A stretch of 64,000 bases of DNA. It comes from Peribacillus alkalitolerans. GTDB lineage: Bacteria; Bacillota; Bacilli; Bacillales; DSM-1321. A program made the position numbers and the translations under genes. The notes under the pieces were generated by a model, which was not told where the DNA came from, made no database searches, and saw only the letters and a program-made list of their open reading frames with translations. The DNA is taken from contig NZ_JAAGVZ010000002.1 of assembly GCF_010882125.1 (NCBI RefSeq), positions 1 through 64,000 on the forward strand. The letters run 5' to 3'. Positions 33,824-44,200 of the stretch are shown here, in pieces (position 1 is the first letter of the stretch; every line of letters starts with the position of its first letter).

Positions 33824-35770
33824 TTAAGGAAACGGATGCGGATGTGGATTGAGCTGTTCAAGTGCCAAAGGTTGTTTCGTGTATCCGAGTTCCATTGGTA
33901 CCTTCAACACCCTCTCCAGCCCAGTTACTCGAGTAAGGTGCTGTCCGAATGTCATTGGCAACATTCCTGGAATGAGCACCTTTACGCAATGCAGTCCGTT
34001 TCGAATCGTTTCCGGAGTTGATTGGTCTACTACAATCACATCAAGGTTCAATTGGAATAGCGCTTGAAGAATGGCTTGTAGTTCTTCAGTAAGATCTGTA
34101 TGCCCCGACTTCCATTTGAATTCCTCGTTGAACTTTCTAAGCGGACGATTATCTTCCATCAGAAAATGCAGGCGCTTTTCCGCTTGTGGCAAACCGTATA
34201 GCATGCCGTGATCATCCATCTGTTGCACTAGCGTGGAATCCTGCAGCATTCGTACATACTCTTCTTGATTGGTTTCAAATTTTTCGTCAAGCGTAAGCAT
34301 CATTCCAGCTAACTCATGAATCGCGGTTTTCACCGCGCGTACTGGATCCGGGTGAGCCCCCGCAGCACAAATAAGATTTAATCCCTTTTGCTTCCTGTTT
34401 TTCGCCAGCGCAAAAATACTTGGAATACCGTGTTCCATCGTCGAGTTATATAAATATAAATCATATCCTCCAACGACACGCATCCGTTCAATCATCAATT
34501 GTAACTCTTGGTCGTCAGCAGACTTCGGGTCCAGGCGCGGTAGAGTCAGTTGCGCGTACCAAGTCATCAAAAACGAATCACGCTCCACCACTTCCAAAAT
34601 GCCGTACAAAATTGCCTCCTCCAAACTACCTCCTAATGCGCAGCCGTTGGAAGTTTCATAGACAAACCCCTGCTCACCACAGCCTAGACTGTAGTAGGCA
34701 AGCAATTCTGGAACAAGAATCGGTCGCTCTTGCAAAAATGAATAACCCCATACCCAATTTATTTTACGGTCAGGATTAAATGATTTAAAAGGGAAGCCAG
34801 GCTTTTCATACTGTTCTTTAGCATGGACTCCTACGTTTAAGGGGTTAAGTGCGTTATTTTTTAAATTGCGGAAACTATCATGGACTACTGTCCGTTTGCC
34901 ACGGGGCTCCATACCACAGTAACGCTCCAAGCCCTCCAATATGGCTGTCAACTCACTCACGGCGTAAGAGTTAGTCCGACCTGCGACTCCTTCGTCCCCC
35001 TGTAGGAAAGGAAGATTAACACTTACATCGGCAAATGGCGGAACGAGGTTATACATTTTTCCATTTAATAAACCTGTTCGATGGTCTAGATAGTCCTTGG
35101 CTAAAACTTTTTTCAGGTCATCCAAGGAACGGGTTCGATAACTGTCCATACTTATCTTTGGGCTTGGTTTAAGTGAAATTCTAGCAACAGTCGGTGAATC
35201 GTCTGGTAAACGACTACAAACCGGGCATAAAGATTCGGGCAAAAAAGAATGCCATGAACTTTTCAATGTTTTTAGATTAATTAAAAATACATGCCCTTTC
35301 GACTTAGCTTGATCACCTTGTAAAATTCTTTCTACCTCCGACCCAAGGAGATGGGCCAATTGAGAAAATCCTATTCTCGATGCCCAAGCTTCTTGATGTA
35401 CGCCTTCTTGCTCCTTTAGCTTTTGATGGATTTCCAACATTTCTTTACGATCGCGTCCTGACAACAGACGCCGCGAGTCAGCACAATGTGAACACCCCGG
35501 AGTATCCGGGCAAATCAGTGGCCCAACAACGCCCTCACCAAATGAAACGAAGCCTCTCAGCCAAGGGGTGCAAGTAGATCGAAACACTTCTTCAGCCTTT
35601 TGAAGGACAGAGGGATTCCATACATCTTGTAACACTAGAGCCAAATCAATAGTGTTCGAGATTACTGTTTCGAAAGTGTTCTGGCGAATTACCAAGTATT
35701 GAGGTGACAGTTTTTTACATACAAGGTCTGCCAATACACCTTCTCCCACTACCAGCACGACTGTACTCAC
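33824..35770 (-). CDS. Fused C/D azoline-forming cyclodehydratase (YcaO)
   Basis: A 648-residue protein. The first 230 residues form an E1-like C domain with a likely zinc site: Cys93 and Cys96 (GCSHC), Cys182 and Cys185 (CPVC). The rest is the YcaO ATPase, which uses ATP to cyclise Cys and Ser/Thr residues with the backbone. The ATP-binding glutamates appear in ELTAILEGLERYC and ILEVVERDS. The C-terminus ends in PHPHPFP, the Pro-rich tail that azoline-forming YcaO proteins need for catalysis. Start is GTG at 35770, overlapping the TGA of the upstream gene, with AGGAGG 7 nt upstream. It needs the F protein to bind the precursor. Confidence 0.93.
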   Translation of the reverse strand: MSTVVLVVGEGVLADLVCKKLSPQYLVIRQNTFETVISNTIDLALVLQDVWNPSVLQKAEEVFRSTCTPWLRGFVSFGEGVVGPLICPDTPGCSHCADSRRLLSGRDRKEMLEIHQKLKEQEGVHQEAWASRIGFSQLAHLLGSEVERILQGDQAKSKGHVFLINLKTLKSSWHSFLPESLCPVCSRLPDDSPTVARISLKPSPKISMDSYRTRSLDDLKKVLAKDYLDHRTGLLNGKMYNLVPPFADVSVNLPFLQGDEGVAGRTNSYAVSELTAILEGLERYCGMEPRGKRTVVHDSFRNLKNNALNPLNVGVHAKEQYEKPGFPFKSFNPDRKINWVWGYSFLQERPILVPELLAYYSLGCGEQGFVYETSNGCALGGSLEEAILYGILEVVERDSFLMTWYAQLTLPRLDPKSADDQELQLMIERMRVVGGYDLYLYNSTMEHGIPSIFALAKNRKQKGLNLICAAGAHPDPVRAVKTAIHELAGMMLTLDEKFETNQEEYVRMLQDSTLVQQMDDHGMLYGLPQAEKRLHFLMEDNRPLRKFNEEFKWKSGHTDLTEELQAILQALFQLNLDVIVVDQSTPETIRNGLHCVKVLIPGMLPMTFGQHLTRVTGLERVLKVPMELGYTKQPLALEQLNPHPHPFP

Positions 35771-37734
35771 CTTATTTCCTCCTCTCGAACCATAACACCA
35801 AACACACCTGCCAGTTTCTCATTCATAAATGGTTCAATTCCTAAATCAATTACCAATAGCCTCTTTCCACCCCGTTTTAAGACTTCAACAGAAGACTGCA
35901 AAATCTCGGATTCTTTCTTTTCGTCACAAGAAGGGATTACTAGCTTTAGGGGGAACTTTTCTTCCAAATGTATGAATGAATCCTCTATCAATTGTGCCGC
36001 GAGTGAATCATCTTGATTTTGGGCTTTGGTAAGTGCCATTTGTAAGCTTCTCCGTAGAGCCTTTGTTATATTTAAGTCTAAACTGCGATACCAACCTTCA
36101 TTAGTTCTGAGCCATACTACCTGGAAACCAAACTCTTCCTCCCCTAGGCCGATTAGCGGGGTACCTTGAATCATAGTCAATGCCTGTAAATAATATCTGC
36201 AGCGTTCATCTTCTACAGTACTTAATTGTACTCGAGTTACAGAAAGCTTCTGATCAAGCTGTTTATTTCTGAATCCCTCTGCTAAACACTTTTGTAATCC
36301 ACGGCAAACACATTCCGCAAACGTTTCACCAGTTCCAACACCTACAAACTCATCCGGTTCTATCAAACTACTTTTTAATTCCAGATGTAGAGGTAGTGTC
36401 TCAACGAGCAATGGGACCATTCTTGAAACATACTCTTCAATACCTGTCAGTCCTGCCTCCCTCAGTGCCTCCTCATGAGTCAGACCTGAGCAGACAATGA
36501 CTGGCAACAGTTCAGCAGGGCCCTCCGAAAATGGATTTACTGCCTGAACTCGACACTGTGCTAATGGCAACTGCTTTAAATCCCCCTCCTCCCAGATATG
36601 AAAAATCCCTGATTCTTCAGATGTTAATTGGTTGAAGTAAAGAAGTAATTCACTCGGTTCTTTACTCTTTAAGACCTGTTTGAGACGCATATCAAAATCT
36701 TCAACCAAGTGGGCTGAAGTTCGTCCTGTCACAAGGGGATGAGGAATAAATGGATGCCAGTTTCCTTCCATCGTATCCAAATCAAGCAAAAAGAATTGAT
36801 TCGACTTATCTGGTTCTGTTACCCCAGTAACCGCTTTAAACAATTCAAATACGATTACATTGGCTAACATCGCTCCTGCGGTAGAAGAATAGCCGGTTAA
36901 TTGCTGCTCTTTATATAGCACTGATTTGTGCAAGCGGAGCCAAGCAGATTCCCAGCACACTTCAGAGTCTGGATGCACTAAAGGTCCCGCTAGACCCACC
37001 TGCTGGAGGCATATTGCGGGAAGGAATAACTTCTTTTCTTCCCTACAAACCGAATGAATATGTCGCAGTTCTTCAATATCGCAAACCTGTGACACATACA
37101 ATATTGAATCAAAAGGTTTTAAAATTTCCCGCCAAGAACTAACACCGTATTTCTTTTTTAGCGTGACTTCCTCTAGGGACACTTCAGGATCAGAATTACG
37201 CGCATGAGTCACAAGTTCATTCAACCTCTGTCTATTAGTTGGAACCTTATCTGTGATTAGCACATGAAACTTGGACAACCCAGATTCAATCAATGAAGAT
37301 ACCAACGAAACCAAAATAGGACCAGAGCCAATTGCTAACACCTTGGCTTGACGATAGGATTGAAATCGATACGCACCTGAATCGACAAAGTTGTTTACAA
37401 ATTCTATTTGAGAAGCATGTTTTTTAAGGACCTGTTCCGTCAATTGATGCTTACGATCTTGGGATACATCTTGAATAAATCCATTTTGGTATAGAACCTC
37501 TGCAATTTCATACACACGATCCCTGAATTGGGCAGGTAATCCCTCAGTTAAATTCCCTAAAGTGTGTTCCCCATTGAACATCGGTAATAGCTTTTCAATC
37601 CACTTATCAATACCACTACCTTCCATACGGAACGAGCTTAAGTTGTTCCGAAAATACACACTGCTGTTTGAATCAGGGAGAAAAAACGTGTCCCTTTTCA
37701 CTTTCAAACGCATAGAAGGGTTCAAATTTGTCAT
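35767..37734 (-). CDS. F-type leader-binding protein (ocin-ThiF-like)
   Basis: A 655-residue protein of the family annotated as putative thiazole-containing bacteriocin maturation protein. Residues 1-95 look like a RiPP recognition element (winged helix of PqqD type), with FNGEHTLGNLTEGLPAQFR and YQNGFIQDV. An E1-like fold follows, with VLAIGSGPILVSLVSSLIESG as its Rossmann-type loop but without the usual catalytic Cys signature being evident. In related heterocycloanthracin pathways the F protein binds the leader peptide and passes it to the YcaO enzyme. Translation of the next gene is coupled through a 4-nt overlap. Confidence 0.88.
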   Translation of the reverse strand: MTNLNPSMRLKVKRDTFFLPDSNSSVYFRNNLSSFRMEGSGIDKWIEKLLPMFNGEHTLGNLTEGLPAQFRDRVYEIAEVLYQNGFIQDVSQDRKHQLTEQVLKKHASQIEFVNNFVDSGAYRFQSYRQAKVLAIGSGPILVSLVSSLIESGLSKFHVLITDKVPTNRQRLNELVTHARNSDPEVSLEEVTLKKKYGVSSWREILKPFDSILYVSQVCDIEELRHIHSVCREEKKLFLPAICLQQVGLAGPLVHPDSEVCWESAWLRLHKSVLYKEQQLTGYSSTAGAMLANVIVFELFKAVTGVTEPDKSNQFFLLDLDTMEGNWHPFIPHPLVTGRTSAHLVEDFDMRLKQVLKSKEPSELLLYFNQLTSEESGIFHIWEEGDLKQLPLAQCRVQAVNPFSEGPAELLPVIVCSGLTHEEALREAGLTGIEEYVSRMVPLLVETLPLHLELKSSLIEPDEFVGVGTGETFAECVCRGLQKCLAEGFRNKQLDQKLSVTRVQLSTVEDERCRYYLQALTMIQGTPLIGLGEEEFGFQVVWLRTNEGWYRSLDLNITKALRRSLQMALTKAQNQDDSLAAQLIEDSFIHLEEKFPLKLVIPSCDEKKESEILQSSVEVLKRGGKRLLVIDLGIEPFMNEKLAGVFGVMVREEEIR

Positions 37735-37829
37735 TTCGCTCCTCCTTAGCCCTAACTGTCCTCAAATCTGCATTATCACAGTCAGTATCATTCTATGAAC
37801 CGCAATTTGTCCATTATGTATTATTATGT

Positions 37830-37871
37830 AGAGAAAAGCCCATGCAACAACGCATGCATGGGCTCTTCTCT
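37830..37871 (-). terminator. 17-bp hairpin between the precursor and enzyme genes
   Basis: On the minus strand AGAGAAGAGCCCATGCA pairs with TGCATGGGCTTTTCTCT (one G-T pair) around an 8-nt loop, 17 nt after the precursor stop. No T tract follows, so it is not a standard terminator. It may stabilise the precursor mRNA or partly stop transcription so that precursor exceeds enzymes. Confidence 0.75.
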
Positions 37872-37887
37872 ATATAAACTAAAACTA

Positions 37888-38157
37888 TTAACCGCCGCAA
37901 CGACCTCCTCCGCCGCAACGGTGGCCACCACCGCATCTTGAGCAACGAGAACAATTAGAGCAACGGAAACAACTAAAGCAATTAAAGCAGAAAAAGCAAC
38001 TAAAGCAGCTAAAACATCTAAAACATTGACCGAAACCAAAATTAATGAATTGTCGATCTTGATCAGTATAGTACTGGTTTTGGTCCCAAGGGACAGCCTG
38101 GGTCGCCTGGAAATCTCCAACATTCAACATTTGAAGTTCTCTTTGAAAATCATTCAT
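37888..38157 (-). CDS. Heterocycloanthracin/sonorensin-like bacteriocin precursor
   Basis: An 89-residue precursor. The leader (1-44) begins MNDFQRELQMLNVGDF and is acidic and Gln-rich. The core has 13 Cys: 45, 48 and every third residue up to 75, then 81 and 87. The triplets begin CFRCFSCFSCFF and end in CSRCSRC, then GGGHRC and GGGGRCGG. The first repeats are Phe-rich and the last are Ser/Arg-rich. This fits the heterocycloanthracin family, whose Cys residues become thiazoles. AGGAGG lies upstream of the ATG. In many B. cereus-group genomes the precursor lies away from the enzymes; here it is directly upstream of them. Confidence 0.93.
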   Translation of the reverse strand: MNDFQRELQMLNVGDFQATQAVPWDQNQYYTDQDRQFINFGFGQCFRCFSCFSCFFCFNCFSCFRCSNCSRCSRCGGGHRCGGGGRCGG

Positions 38158-38717
38158 ATTAATAACCTCCTAAATTATATAAACAGGGGGAACAGCAACA
38201 AAAACGGGGAATAAAATGAGATTAATCACAGGTGGAACTGAATTATAGGTGAATACACTAAAATAACTAATACTCTCCAACAAAATATGAATAATGTGTG
38301 GGTATTGCTACTGATGGAAAGGCCTATTTTGTAATCGCTTTTAATTTAATAAAAAACCAAAGTGGAACTCCACTCTGGTTTTTCAAATTCTTTAGTTTAA
38401 TAAGTTAAGATACATTATGACCACTTTTTAATTTTACAAAATAAATAAAGCGGTAAAGGTTAACCTTTTAAAAAATAAATATGTGCCATCTTGGACAACA
38501 AATGAATGAATATAACTGATTCTTTTACTTGTAAATGTATTCCTGAATTAATGAAAAAAAGCTCTGTAAAGATTTCTCTCAACAGAGCTTCCCATCTATC
38601 AAAGTACTTTCTGAATGTCTTTTCTAACATTCGGTCAAAGAATATAATAGTTTACTAAATACCCAATTCCTTCTTAACATCCTCAAGGGATTTTAGCATA
38701 CCAGACTATTCCAGTAA
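38158..38717. other. Intergenic, gene remnants and terminators
   Basis: No intact gene is seen. On the plus strand 38290-38345 reads NMNNVW in one frame and GIATDGKAYFVIAFN in another, which resembles the last strand of a CAP/SCP domain after a frameshift; confidence is low. A bidirectional hairpin lies at 38354-38385 (AAAAAACCA, GTGGA / TCCAC, TGGTTTTT). A TATAAT-like box sits right before the precursor ribosome binding site, too close to be a sure promoter. A small frame at 38655-38699 (MLKSLEDVKKELGI) follows the remnant at 38718. Confidence 0.4.
38553..38590 (-). terminator. Terminator after a decayed gene
   Basis: AAGCTCTGT pairs with ACAGAGCTT on the minus strand and is followed by TTTTTT. 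It lies about 65 nt beyond the small frame MLKSLEDVKKELGI and is probably the old terminator of the remnant at 38718-38960. Confidence 0.85.
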
Positions 38718-38960
38718 TTATTCGTCACCATTCAGCTTCCCTTTCAGAGCGTCAATGGAAGATAAAGGGGAATGCTTCGGTCTCTTTCCCTAAGTAATGA
38801 TTTGAAGTCTTCTTTCATAAAAACGGTCACCTCAACTATTTCCTCATCATCGAAACAATCCAGGAAATTGGCAGCAAATAACACACGTTGAATGTTACTT
38901 TAGAAGTAACTTGTTCAAGAATTCTTCCTCGGTGGTTTTACTGCTTCCCTCTTATCAAGC
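38718..38960 (-). pseudogene. Frameshifted gene remnant, unknown family
   Basis: Three minus-strand frames join into one protein-like sequence: TTEEEFLNKLLLK, then QRVLFAANFLDCFDDEE running on to VTVFMKEDFKSLLRERDRS, then LSSIDALKGKLNGDE with a stop at 38718-38720. Each switch needs a single frameshift, one near 38905 and one near the C run at 38765. A good terminator lies further on. I do not recognise the family. The pattern shows a gene that decayed recently enough to keep its codon structure. Confidence 0.5.
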
Positions 38961-39290
38961 ATGAAAAGGACGGCACCTGTCTAGTGTCATTATTAACTAG
39001 TAAGAGCAATATTGTTTAGATTTTAGGTATTGCTTAACGAAGAATTATTTTTTGTGTAACGCATGTCCTTCTACTGGAATAGTATATATAAGACGTGAGG
39101 AAGCACCTTATGTCACCTTGACTGACTTTTTATAGTCAGTCTTTTTTTGGGGGAAACTTAACTTATAAACAATGACTTCTTGATAGCCCTGATCCTAAAT
39201 CAATACATACCTTAGGATGAAACCCATATTTTCATCATTAAGTATTGTACACAAAAATTGAATAAGATAATGCTACACCTTAATAGATCC
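38961..39290. other. Intergenic with a plus-strand terminator
   Basis: No gene is seen. GACTGAC (39120-39126) pairs with GTCAGTC (39135-39141) and seven T residues follow, giving a strong plus-strand terminator with no intact gene ahead of it. This suggests that a plus-strand gene was lost here. Confidence 0.55.
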
Positions 39291-39821
39291 CTAAACCCAT
39301 TTGTACATAAGAATATCATCTACATATTCATTATCATTTATCTTAAACTCTTTAATTTTGCGTCCTTCTTCAATAAAACCCATACTTTTATACAAAGAGA
39401 TTGCTCGATGGTTTGTTGAGAAAACTCCTAAACTTACCTTTTCAATTAAAGGGTTATTGGTAGCCCATTCCAACAATGATTTTAACAGCATTTTTCCAAT
39501 CCCTATATTTCTATAATCTTTACTAATCATCATTCCAAAAGATCCCGTGTGAGATAATCTTTTTCGATTTTGTGAAGAAAATACTATTAATCCAACTACT
39601 ACACCATTTATCTCGGCTACAAGTATTGTTTCTCTATCATTCTCTAATAACTTCTGTAACCATTCTCTTTGTTGCTCTAGAGTCTTATTGTACTCATCGG
39701 ATACTGCTATAAAATAATCGCTTTCGGAAATAACATCTCTTTGTATATCTAAAACAGTATCTGCATCATCTAAATGTCCTGTGCGTATTATTACTTTCGT
39801 ATCGTTTTTGGCAACAAACAT
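39291..39821 (-). CDS. GNAT-family N-acetyltransferase
   Basis: A 176-residue acetyltransferase resembling the RimJ/RimL and spermidine-acetyltransferase-like group. I start it at the ATG at 39821 (MFVAKND) with GGAGG 6 nt upstream. Landmarks are ILVAEINGVVVGLIVF (strands 4-5), GMMISKDYRNIGIGKMLL with the acetyl-CoA loop, and NHRAISLYKSMGFIEEGR at the end. The substrate is unknown. It stands alone, with its own promoter region. Confidence 0.88.
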   Translation of the reverse strand: MFVAKNDTKVIIRTGHLDDADTVLDIQRDVISESDYFIAVSDEYNKTLEQQREWLQKLLENDRETILVAEINGVVVGLIVFSSQNRKRLSHTGSFGMMISKDYRNIGIGKMLLKSLLEWATNNPLIEKVSLGVFSTNHRAISLYKSMGFIEEGRKIKEFKINDNEYVDDILMYKWV

Positions 39822-40177
39822 ATTCATCCTCCATAGCGTTGTTTCTATAAAAATTCCACATTTATTATCCAAAACCTTCTTTTGCTGATTAACCTAAATG
39901 TTGAATAGGGAAAGTCAAAAAAAAAATTTAATATCTCCAAATACACCCTTTCTATAACTGTTAAAGGTTTTGAAGAATTTACTTAGTCTCTCTTATGCCG
40001 GATTTAATGCCATGTTATTAAACATATTACATTTCCTCTCCGCCATTTTTTTGCTTATGTAAATAAATCTCCAGTCTTGAAAATCTTTTAAATGGAATAT
40101 CTTTTTTATTAGGGAACTTTTTTAGTGTTTTTTGAGATATTCATTAGTTTTTACGCATGAATTTAGGAGGAATACTT

Positions 40178-41146
40178 ATGAAAGCAATAGTTTCTCACAA
40201 ATATGGTCCACCTGATGTTCTTGAATTAACAGAGGTTGAAAAACCTATTCCTGAGGACAATCAAGTACTGGTAAAAATTCATGCTGCATCGGTGAATTTT
40301 TGTAACCTGGTTCTTTTGAAAGGGGAACCGTTCTTAGCACGCTTAGCTTTTGGTCTACTAAAACCAAAATACACTATCCCCGGAGGTGACATTACAGGTC
40401 GTGTTGAAGCTGTTGGCAAAGATGTTAAGGAATTTCAACCAGGTGATGAGGTATTCGGAGACTTATCAGGATGTGGTTGGGGTGGTTTTGCCGAATATGT
40501 ATCTGTACCTGAAAATGCATTAGCATTAAAACCAGCGAATGTCACTTTTGAAGAAGCTGCTGCAGTACCTATGGCGGGTGTCACTGCTTTACAGGGTCTG
40601 CGTGATAAAGGCAAGGTTCAGTCGGGACAGAAGGTATTGATTAATGGTGCCTCTGGTGGTGTGGGGACATTTGCAGTTCAGATTGCCAAAGCATTCGGGG
40701 CTGAGGTAACTGGTGTGTGTAGTACAAGAAATATAGACATTCTGCGATCAATTGGAGCAGACCATGTCATTGACTATACAAAGCAAGATTTTACTCAAAT
40801 GCCACAGAATTATGACCTGATTCTTGGGGTTAATGGACATCATCCGATTTCTGCATATAAACGTGTATTAAATCGAAACGGTGTATTTGTACACGTCGGA
40901 GGAACCGGGGCTCAAATGTTCCAAACCATAGCGCTTGGCCCATGGAATTCATTGACCGGGAGTAAGAAAATAGACACCTTGTTACAACGGCCGAATCAAG
41001 AAGACCTGAATCAGATGAAAGAACTTCTGGAAGCTGGCAAAGTAAAACCAGTTATTGATAGATGTTATAAATTGAGTGAAGTGAAAGAAGCTTTCAGGTA
41101 TTTTGAAGAAGGACACTCTCAAGGAAAAGTGGTCATCACTGTGTAA
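40178..41146 (+). CDS. MDR-family NAD(P)-dependent oxidoreductase
   Basis: A 322-residue medium-chain dehydrogenase/reductase of the quinone-reductase-like group. I start it at the ATG at 40178 (MKAIVSHKYG), with AGGAGG 7 nt upstream. The N-terminal GroES-like domain contains GGDITGRVEAVGKDV and the NADPH-binding Rossmann domain INGASGGVGTFAVQIAKAFGAEV. The zinc-binding pattern of true alcohol dehydrogenases is not present. It probably reduces a quinone or an enone; the exact substrate is unknown. It stands alone, with a terminator following. Confidence 0.9.
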   Translation: MKAIVSHKYGPPDVLELTEVEKPIPEDNQVLVKIHAASVNFCNLVLLKGEPFLARLAFGLLKPKYTIPGGDITGRVEAVGKDVKEFQPGDEVFGDLSGCGWGGFAEYVSVPENALALKPANVTFEEAAAVPMAGVTALQGLRDKGKVQSGQKVLINGASGGVGTFAVQIAKAFGAEVTGVCSTRNIDILRSIGADHVIDYTKQDFTQMPQNYDLILGVNGHHPISAYKRVLNRNGVFVHVGGTGAQMFQTIALGPWNSLTGSKKIDTLLQRPNQEDLNQMKELLEAGKVKPVIDRCYKLSEVKEAFRYFEEGHSQGKVVITV

Positions 41147-41211
41147 AAAATTTTTATTCAGTTCACTACTTCTCACGATAAAACGAAATTAACCCCCTCT
41201 TCTAAATAAAA

Positions 41212-41247
41212 AAAACTCATTTGCAATATTGATTGCAAATGAGTTTT
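41212..41247. terminator. Bidirectional terminator
   Basis: AAAACTCATTTGCAA pairs perfectly with TTGCAAATGAGTTTT across 6 nt. It serves the oxidoreductase gene and the converging UvrA-like gene. Confidence 0.9.
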
Positions 41248-41285
41248 CACTTTACATCTAGTTTAGTTTTATTATTTGGATGGTG

Positions 41286-44200
41286 TTAATTGATTTGCTC
41301 TAGGCATTGATAAATCTCCATCATATCTCGTTTATTCAGCTCACGTATACGATTAAAAATGGGAATATCTGCAACATTCCTAGTAATTAGGGTTTGATCA
41401 ACAACATCGCTGACTTTGCCAGTTAACCAAGTATTCACTTCTATGCCATCGACGATTTCCTTGCGACCTTCATCATTAATTCCACTAGCATAACAACTTA
41501 CACAAGGTACCGATAATTTATACACGCCATCATGAAGATTATCTTCAGAAATTACTTTCTTCCCTTTACAGAATGGACATGGATGACTTGATTTGATTTT
41601 ATTGATTTGAGTAACAATTTTTTTGTACCCAAAAGCTTCATAGACATATGTTAGTTTTTTGTATTTTCCATTGGTGAAGTATTTATCAATAATAGTTTCT
41701 CTCTTCTCAGTAATGTTTGCAAAATCACAGATCGTTAACTGATTTTTATTACTTACTGCTTCGATATTATCTTTAATAAAGCCCCAGAATGGTAAGGCAT
41801 TTTGTAAAACCACTTCATAGCCAACAAAGCTTGCTAGTTCAAGCTCAACCATTTTCAGAGCTACTTGTGTTTCCCTAGGTAATAAGGAGACATCTTCCGT
41901 AAGTACCATATCTCCACCAACAATTGCTTTTAGTTTTTCCAGTTCAGGGAGTTCCCCGACTATCTTTACTACCTCAGCAATAGGCTGCTGGATGATTTCA
42001 CGGATATCGGTGCCATCGAATTTTAGCTTTTTATGATGGTTTAGAACAGTTCCTTCACAAACTGGACAGGTAATTATCTCTTTTGATGCTTTCATTTGCT
42101 CTTTAATAATGGATTTCGAAATAAACATATAACGCCCGATGATGATATTAAATCCTTCCCAAATCCTAGATGTTTTGCCTGCTTTATCATAAAATGACTT
42201 TTCCCAATACCCATATAAAAATGTATGCTTTTCAGCATCCGTCATCTCATTAAAGCTTTTACTAATATCTTGGCCAAGTTCGTTCTTTATTTCATCAAAT
42301 AAGAATTGTAATTTAGGATATTGATAATATTTTAATACTTCCATCACGTCTGGATGTAATAATCCATCCCAGAATGGAACGGTTTTGTCCTGAATGACAA
42401 CATCAATATCAAATTTTTCAATTACCCTACGACCAGTACAACATGAACAATGATTTTCCATATTATAGAAATCAAAGCTTCTTGTATCTTTATTAGTCGG
42501 ATGAGAAGCAACAATATGATTGATCAGTCCACCCATTTCATAGAGAAAACTATACTGACTATACAAGTGTCTTTCTAGATCAATGGCAATGACCGGTGCA
42601 ATCGTATCAGATTCGTATTCACCATAAATCAAGCGGGCCATTGATGATAAGCTTTTTAAGATGCCGCCTTTATAGACGTTTTCTGCACTTTTAAAATAGG
42701 CAATATGATTTTCTTTTAAGTACTTAATGCCTTTTTGTAGATTTAGTGTTGAAGCTATATGCTGAGGAGCAACTCTATTTGCACTATTTCTTTGACGATA
42801 ATAATCATCGTGACTAACAACATCAAGATTTTGGACAGGCTCAATCTGTCTTTTACCAAAATCAACAATAAAATCAGAGCTTTCTAGCATATAATCATTA
42901 TGTTCAATCATCATGATTGAGACAGTTTCATCCTCCAGAATGACCCTAACACTATCAATGAATTGGTTTAAAATATTTTGTGATAACCCTTTTGAAGGCT
43001 CATCAAAAATAAAAAGAGTATGGGGGTTTCTCGAGTTAGAAAACAGCTCAGAAACTAAATGTACACATTGAAACTCCCCTGTTGATAAAGTTTGTGTTTT
43101 TCTTTCCAATGTCAAATATCCAAGTCCAAGTTTTATCAATAAACTCAAACGTTTATGTGCAATGTCTTCATTCGGTAGTTCCTCAATGATATCTTCAATC
43201 GAACGTTCAAATATATCATCAATATCTTCACTATATTTAGTAAGCTTCTTTTTAATTTCCAGAAAAGTTGCCACTGTTGAACGGCTAGTAATGGATTGAT
43301 TTCGATCTTGTCCAACCATTACTAATTTATCCTTAGGATATCGCTTTAAAAAATCTTTGGCCATACACTCATTGACGAGAGTGGATTTACCACATCCAGA
43401 CTCACCCGTAAAGGTTACCAATCTATTTTTGGGAATCTGTATTTCATCCATTTGGATATTACGACAATAAAGGTCCTTAAATTGATAGTAATCGGTTGGT
43501 AATGCCTGCTTTCGTTCCCAAGGAATTGGTTGAGGACGTGGTGATTCTTCAACTATTTTTCCACCATATTTTCCACTACCAGGTCCAAAGAACAATTGTT
43601 CGTCAGTTGAATCGAGCACTGTGTCAGAATGATCAATGAGCCAAATTTGATTCTTATAGCCTAATTGTTTGATTTGATCTAGAATTTTTAATAATGTTTC
43701 ATGATCAAGACCAACGGAAATTTCATCTATAATAATCACGGTATTTTCACTGGTTGCCATGAATTCTGCTAAGTAAAGTCTTGTCAATTCTCCACCCGAC
43801 AATGTTCCCATAATACGATTTAATGTTAAGTAACCAATATTCATATTGATGATATTTTTGAGAATATGTTGTTTAGCTTCAGAGATTTGTAACTCTTCTG
43901 AAAGGGAGAAAATGGATTCAATACTTAGGTTGTTGATATCGGAAATAGTATGAGGTTGATTAAATAATTCAATCTTATATTGCTCTACTTCTTCATTAAA
44001 GCGGTTCCCATTACACTTTGGACATTCAACATTTTTGGTAGTGCCCCGTCCTTTACAATCTGGACACCAGCCTAATGCATTATTAAAAGAAAAAACTTCA
44101 GGAGAAAGATTGAATTTATCAGCAAGACAAACACGAATATCTTTAAATACGCCAGTATGCGTGCCAATTGTAGAACGTGGATTTGACGATATGGATGATC

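Noticed and set aside
33136-34067. Several open frames on the plus strand across the YcaO and dehydrogenase genes
   Set aside because: They are antisense to well-supported genes, lack ribosome binding sites and match no family.
37824-38123. A 99-codon Ala/Val-rich frame overlapping the bacteriocin precursor
   Set aside because: It is the precursor DNA read in another frame. The 89-residue frame has the ribosome binding site, the leader and the Cys repeat.
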